From Myroides fluvii (GTDB lineage: Bacteria > Bacteroidota > Bacteroidia > Flavobacteriales > Flavobacteriaceae): 64,000 nt of DNA. The position numbers were made by a program, and so were the translations under genes. Positions within the stretch are counted from its first letter, which is position 1, and every line of letters begins with the position of its first letter. Shown one piece after another: positions 60,508-64,000 of the stretch. Location of the stretch: positions 3,702,905 through 3,766,904 of the forward strand of contig NZ_CP039934.1 of assembly GCF_009792295.1 (NCBI RefSeq), in the 5' to 3' direction. The notes beneath the pieces were generated by a model. That model made no database searches, was not told where the DNA came from, and was given only the letters and a program-made list of their open reading frames with translations.

Positions 60508-63500
60508 TTAAAAAATTAATTGTATTCCAAATGCATATGTGCGCAAGGGAGGTAAATACCCATAAGTTGCAAATTCTGGATCCATTCCTTTATAGGAAGT
60601 GATTGTCCAAAGATTTTGCCCTTGTAGATATATTCGTAATGATTCAATATTTACAGTAGGTATTTTTAAAACATAAGAGACAGATATATTTTTTAAAACG
60701 CAGATAAGAAGCATCACTAATAGAATTATCACTATCTATAAAAGCTTGAGTATTACTACTGGAAGTAGGTAAATTTGTATTGGCAGCTATATAAGGCGCA
60801 TTTAAATTATCGATAGACCAACGCTGTGTCATTTCAAATGGTAAGTTTACGATTGCGGCACCAGGAAGGTTGTATAGTCTATTGATGTTATAGTTCTTTT
60901 GTTTTTTGAAATAGAATAAAATCAAGGGTAAAATTTTTGTAAGAGATGGTATTTTGTATCCCTCCATAGAATTTTGGGTTTAGATTTTGAACAAGTACTT
61001 TATCTTGAGCATTTATTTTTCCATCATTGTTAAAATCTGTAAACTCATAAAAACCTGTTTGTGGATTAATTCCCTTGTATTGGTATGTTTTAACTATATT
61101 CAATGGTTCTCCAATAACATAAAAACTACTTTGTGTACCTTCTTCTAATCCTGGATAAGAAAGCAGTTTGTTTTTAGGAAATGAGATATTAAAGTTAGTA
61201 GTCCATTTCCAATCTTTATGTACTATGTTCTGAGTGTTCAAAGTAAATTCCCATCCTTTATTTTCAACCACAGCAGGAGAGTTTGTCAAATAGAAGAAAA
61301 ACCTGTGGTAGAACCAAGAGTTAGACCAACTAATTGGTCTGTTGAACGGTTGTTGTAATAAACAATAGAAGAATTGATTCGATCTTTAAACAAACTAAAT
61401 TCTAATGCACCTTCAAGTTTAGTTGTCTTTTCCCATTTGTAATCTGCGTTATAAAGTGATGTAGGAGTTAATCCGCTCTCAGAATTATATGAAGTTGAAA
61501 CAACACTATAGGTATTTAAGTACGCATAATCTCCTATATTATCACTTCCTGTAACACCATAGCTTCCTCTTAATTTACCAAAGCTCAACCAACTATTACC
61601 AGATAATAGTGACTCGTTAGAAAACAACCACGCAGCTCCAATAGCCCCAAAGTTTCCAAATCTATTATTTTCTGCAAAACGACTCGAGCCATCTCTTCGA
61701 GCAGTTAAGTTTTAAATATATTTTGTTGCTGTAATTGTAATTTAATCGAGTAAATAAGGCTACATATTTGTAGGTTGAATTATACGTATTTCCTATATAT
61801 TTTTTGCTTAGCGGAGCCAATATTTCTAATCAGTGATTCAGAAGAATAACCAACTCCTCTAATTTGTGAATTAGTACTGGTAGATGTTTGATAGGTTGTT
61901 CCAACAAGAACACTAAAAGATGATTATTAATCGATTTTTTTATATTCTATTTGAGGCTCTACTAATAAGTATTGAATTTTTGATCCGCCTTACTACTTGA
62001 GGAATCATCACTTGTTAGTCCATAGATTGGATTGTTAATTGTATAAGGACTAATTTTCCACTCTTCAAAGTTATTATTGGTTAACCCTGTATTTATTTTA
62101 AAATAAGTGTTAGATAAAAAATTATAAGACAAATTAGCATTTAAGATTAGCGTATTTGTTTTGTTTTCATAAGTTTCATTTAATTGAGCAATTGGGTTTT
62201 CAAAAGTTCCGTTTTGCCAATTAAGATTACCCTTGTCATCATACAGTTTTGGTGCATTAGGCGCCAATTTAATTGCTTGTTGAGTTATATCTGTAACAGA
62301 AAGATTATTGCTCTGAGTTGAGTAGGTAGTGGTTGTGTTTATTGCAAGGCGATCATCCTTGCTTCGGTGATTTAAACTAAGTAGGAGGTTATTTCTTTTA
62401 TATCCTTTGTCTGTTGGAAAAACAGTAGTGTTTTCATTGTGATTAAGATTGATATTAAATAATGTATATTGATTTCCTCCACTTGTGTTTAAAGCAATGT
62501 TTTTATCAATAGCAGTGTTTCCTATTAATTCTTTTTGCCAATTGGTATAGCGATTTCTATCCCATGTTCCGTTTAAATCATAAGCATTAATTGGGTAAGA
62601 AGTAACACCACTGTTTTTAAATGCTTCTTCACGCATTTGAAGATATTGATCGGTATTCATGATCTGTACAAACTTTGGTACTTTACTAAAACCAGTAGAG
62701 GAAGAAATAGTAAAGCGCATTTTATCGCTATTGGCTTTTTTTGTAGTAATTAAAACTACGCCATTAGCCCACGTGAGCCATAAATAGCTGTAGCATCAGC
62801 ATCTTTTAGTATTTCTATACTTAGAATATCTGATGGATTAATGGCATTTAAAGGAGAGATGTTATTGGGTAGTATTTCCGTTGCATAATTTCCATTGTTC
62901 TTACCTAAATTTTCCGAAATAAACGGTACCCCATCAATAATATACATTGGGTTATTCCTTCCAGAATTAGAACTATCTAAAAAGTTACGTCCTCGTATTT
63001 CTATATTCATTCCACCTCCTGCGACACCACTACTTTGGGTTATGTCAACCCCTGCAACTCTTCCTTGTATAGCCTGCAATGGATTAACTACAGGTTGAAA
63101 TTCAATGTCTTTTGCAGTTACACGAGCAATACTTCCTGTACGTTCACGATCTTTAACGTTGTAATATCCTGCATTAACCACAATTTCATCCAGTGTACTA
63201 CTATCTTCTAAAAGAGTAATATTTAATATAGAACCGTGATAATCTGAATAAGTAATAGTCTGCTGTTTATACCCTATCATTGAAAAAGTAATTTTATCAC
63301 CTGCGCTTATCTCAATAGTGTATTTCCCGCTTAAATCAGTTGCTGCGACTTTATTGTCACTGGTAGATATGTGTACACCACCAAGAACACCTTGACTGTC
63401 TTTTACAATTCCAATTAATTTAATTTTTTGCTTATTATCAGGTAAGGTATTTGGCATTGTAAAATAAGTAATAATTATTTGATACGGCATAGTTTGGATA

Positions 63501-63524
63501 ACAGATTAAGAAACTTAAAAGCAT
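60508..63524 (-). pseudogene. SusC/RagA family TonB-linked outer-membrane protein, multiply frameshifted
   Basis: The signal peptide MLLSFLICYPNYA starts at 63524 in one frame. The next frame (to 62756) has the CarboxypepD_reg domain (LIGIVKDSQGVLGGVHISTS), the STLDEIVVNAGYYNVKDRER TonB-box region, and the plug with MNIEIRGRNFLDSSNSG and NPSDILSIEILKDADATAIY then GSRG. Barrel pieces continue in frames 62720, 61627, 61289, 60967 and 60732, ending in LRIYLQGQNLWTITSYKG and LRTYAFGIQLIF. At least six frame changes over ~1000 codons; as it stands it cannot make a barrel. Confidence 0.85.
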
Positions 63525-64000
63525 AGTTATCCTGTAACCATAATTGGTTAAAATTTGAGTTTCATAATATTTATAATTGAAGTGATATAAGAGAGCTTTA
63601 AATCATTAAGATTATTATTGCCGTAGTATTAGATAAGTCTGTTATATCAAGGGGTTAGTTAATTGAGTTTTAAAACCATCTCCTTTACTCTAAAGCATGT
63701 CTCCCAAAATGCGATATAGAGCAAGGAGATAGTCATGGACTTTTATATGTCTTAAAATCCCTTTAAGCCATATTTTGTGTTGTGTGTTTAAGTGCTCACT
63801 AATAGCTTAATTCTACATTAACCAATTTAGAATAAACTAAGTAGTAAGCGTTTTTCTCCATAGTGTAATAGTTTTAAAGTGTGATTAATAAATAGAACAG
63901 TAAATAAATTCTCTTCATAGCTTTTTACTTACTAACTAATCAATTTGCTCTATTGGCTTAAAAGTGAATATATTGATAACAATACGTTTCAAATTAGTAG
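63525..64000. other. Upstream region of the SusC operon
   Basis: 476 bp, AT-rich, with no credible gene. It should hold the promoter of the SusC/SusD/S9 operon on the minus strand; no convincing TTTG-N19-TAnnTTTG match was identified. Confidence 0.5.

Overview
The window is chromosomal DNA of a low-GC member of the Flavobacteriaceae (Bacteroidota), most likely Myroides or a close relative. The support is roughly one-third GC, many Cys-anchored lipoproteins with SCS/ACS lipoboxes, SusC/SusD and S9 peptidase genes, DUF6266, DUF6520 and RteC proteins, and several promoters of the form TTG-N19/20-TAnnTTTG. The genus is an inference. No tRNA, rRNA or CRISPR array was seen.

Layout. 0-6.8 kb: start of an acyl-CoA dehydrogenase (runs off the left edge), an AraC regulator, a GNAT enzyme, a His-rich LTxxQ protein, a two-gene unit of DUF4112 membrane protein and 718-aa coiled-coil protein, and a SLOG-type protein. 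6.9-9.3 kb: a WYL regulator next to a PD-(D/E)XK nuclease, a possible defence pair. 9.5-13.9 kb: an operon of ECF-type sigma factor, membrane TPR protein and TPR-CHAT protease, with a G9 tract in its leader. 14.3-18.8 kb: a five-gene operon of surface lipoproteins and a beta-barrel. 19.4-24.2 kb: salt and osmotic transport (BCCT carrier, NhaA, DUF389). 24.6-31.5 kb: broken IS1182 transposase, AraC regulator, ChrA, lipocalin, amidohydrolase remnant, ADP-ribosylglycohydrolase, LRR protein. 31.7-37.4 kb: lipoproteins and beta-barrels, including a decaying tandem family.

38.0-46.5 kb is an accessory, repeat-rich region. It has a cassette whose first gene encodes a lipoprotein ending in a WHH (HNH/Endo VII) nuclease domain, followed by two lipoprotein genes that could encode immunity. 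It also holds hipB with hipA cut off at a dispersed repeat, two almost identical XRE regulators that differ only in one internal patch, a broken nucleotidyltransferase toxin beside its regulator, a 178-bp tandem repeat and two DUF6266 paralogs.

46.2-55.0 kb looks like a decayed integrative element: iteron-like repeats, DUF5675 plus a small membrane protein, RteC, a winged-helix gene truncated by a degenerate IS66 copy, a broken alpha-CTD/sigma-4/HARE-HTH gene, a frameshifted DUF3408 gene and RadC. 55.4-63.5 kb: a DUF6520 peptide convergent to a peptide-utilisation operon (SusC and SusD both multiply frameshifted; a carboxypeptidase-regulatory-like lipoprotein and S9 peptidase intact). Frameshifts are frequent between 49 and 63.5 kb. 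Some may be sequencing indels, and reads would be needed to tell.
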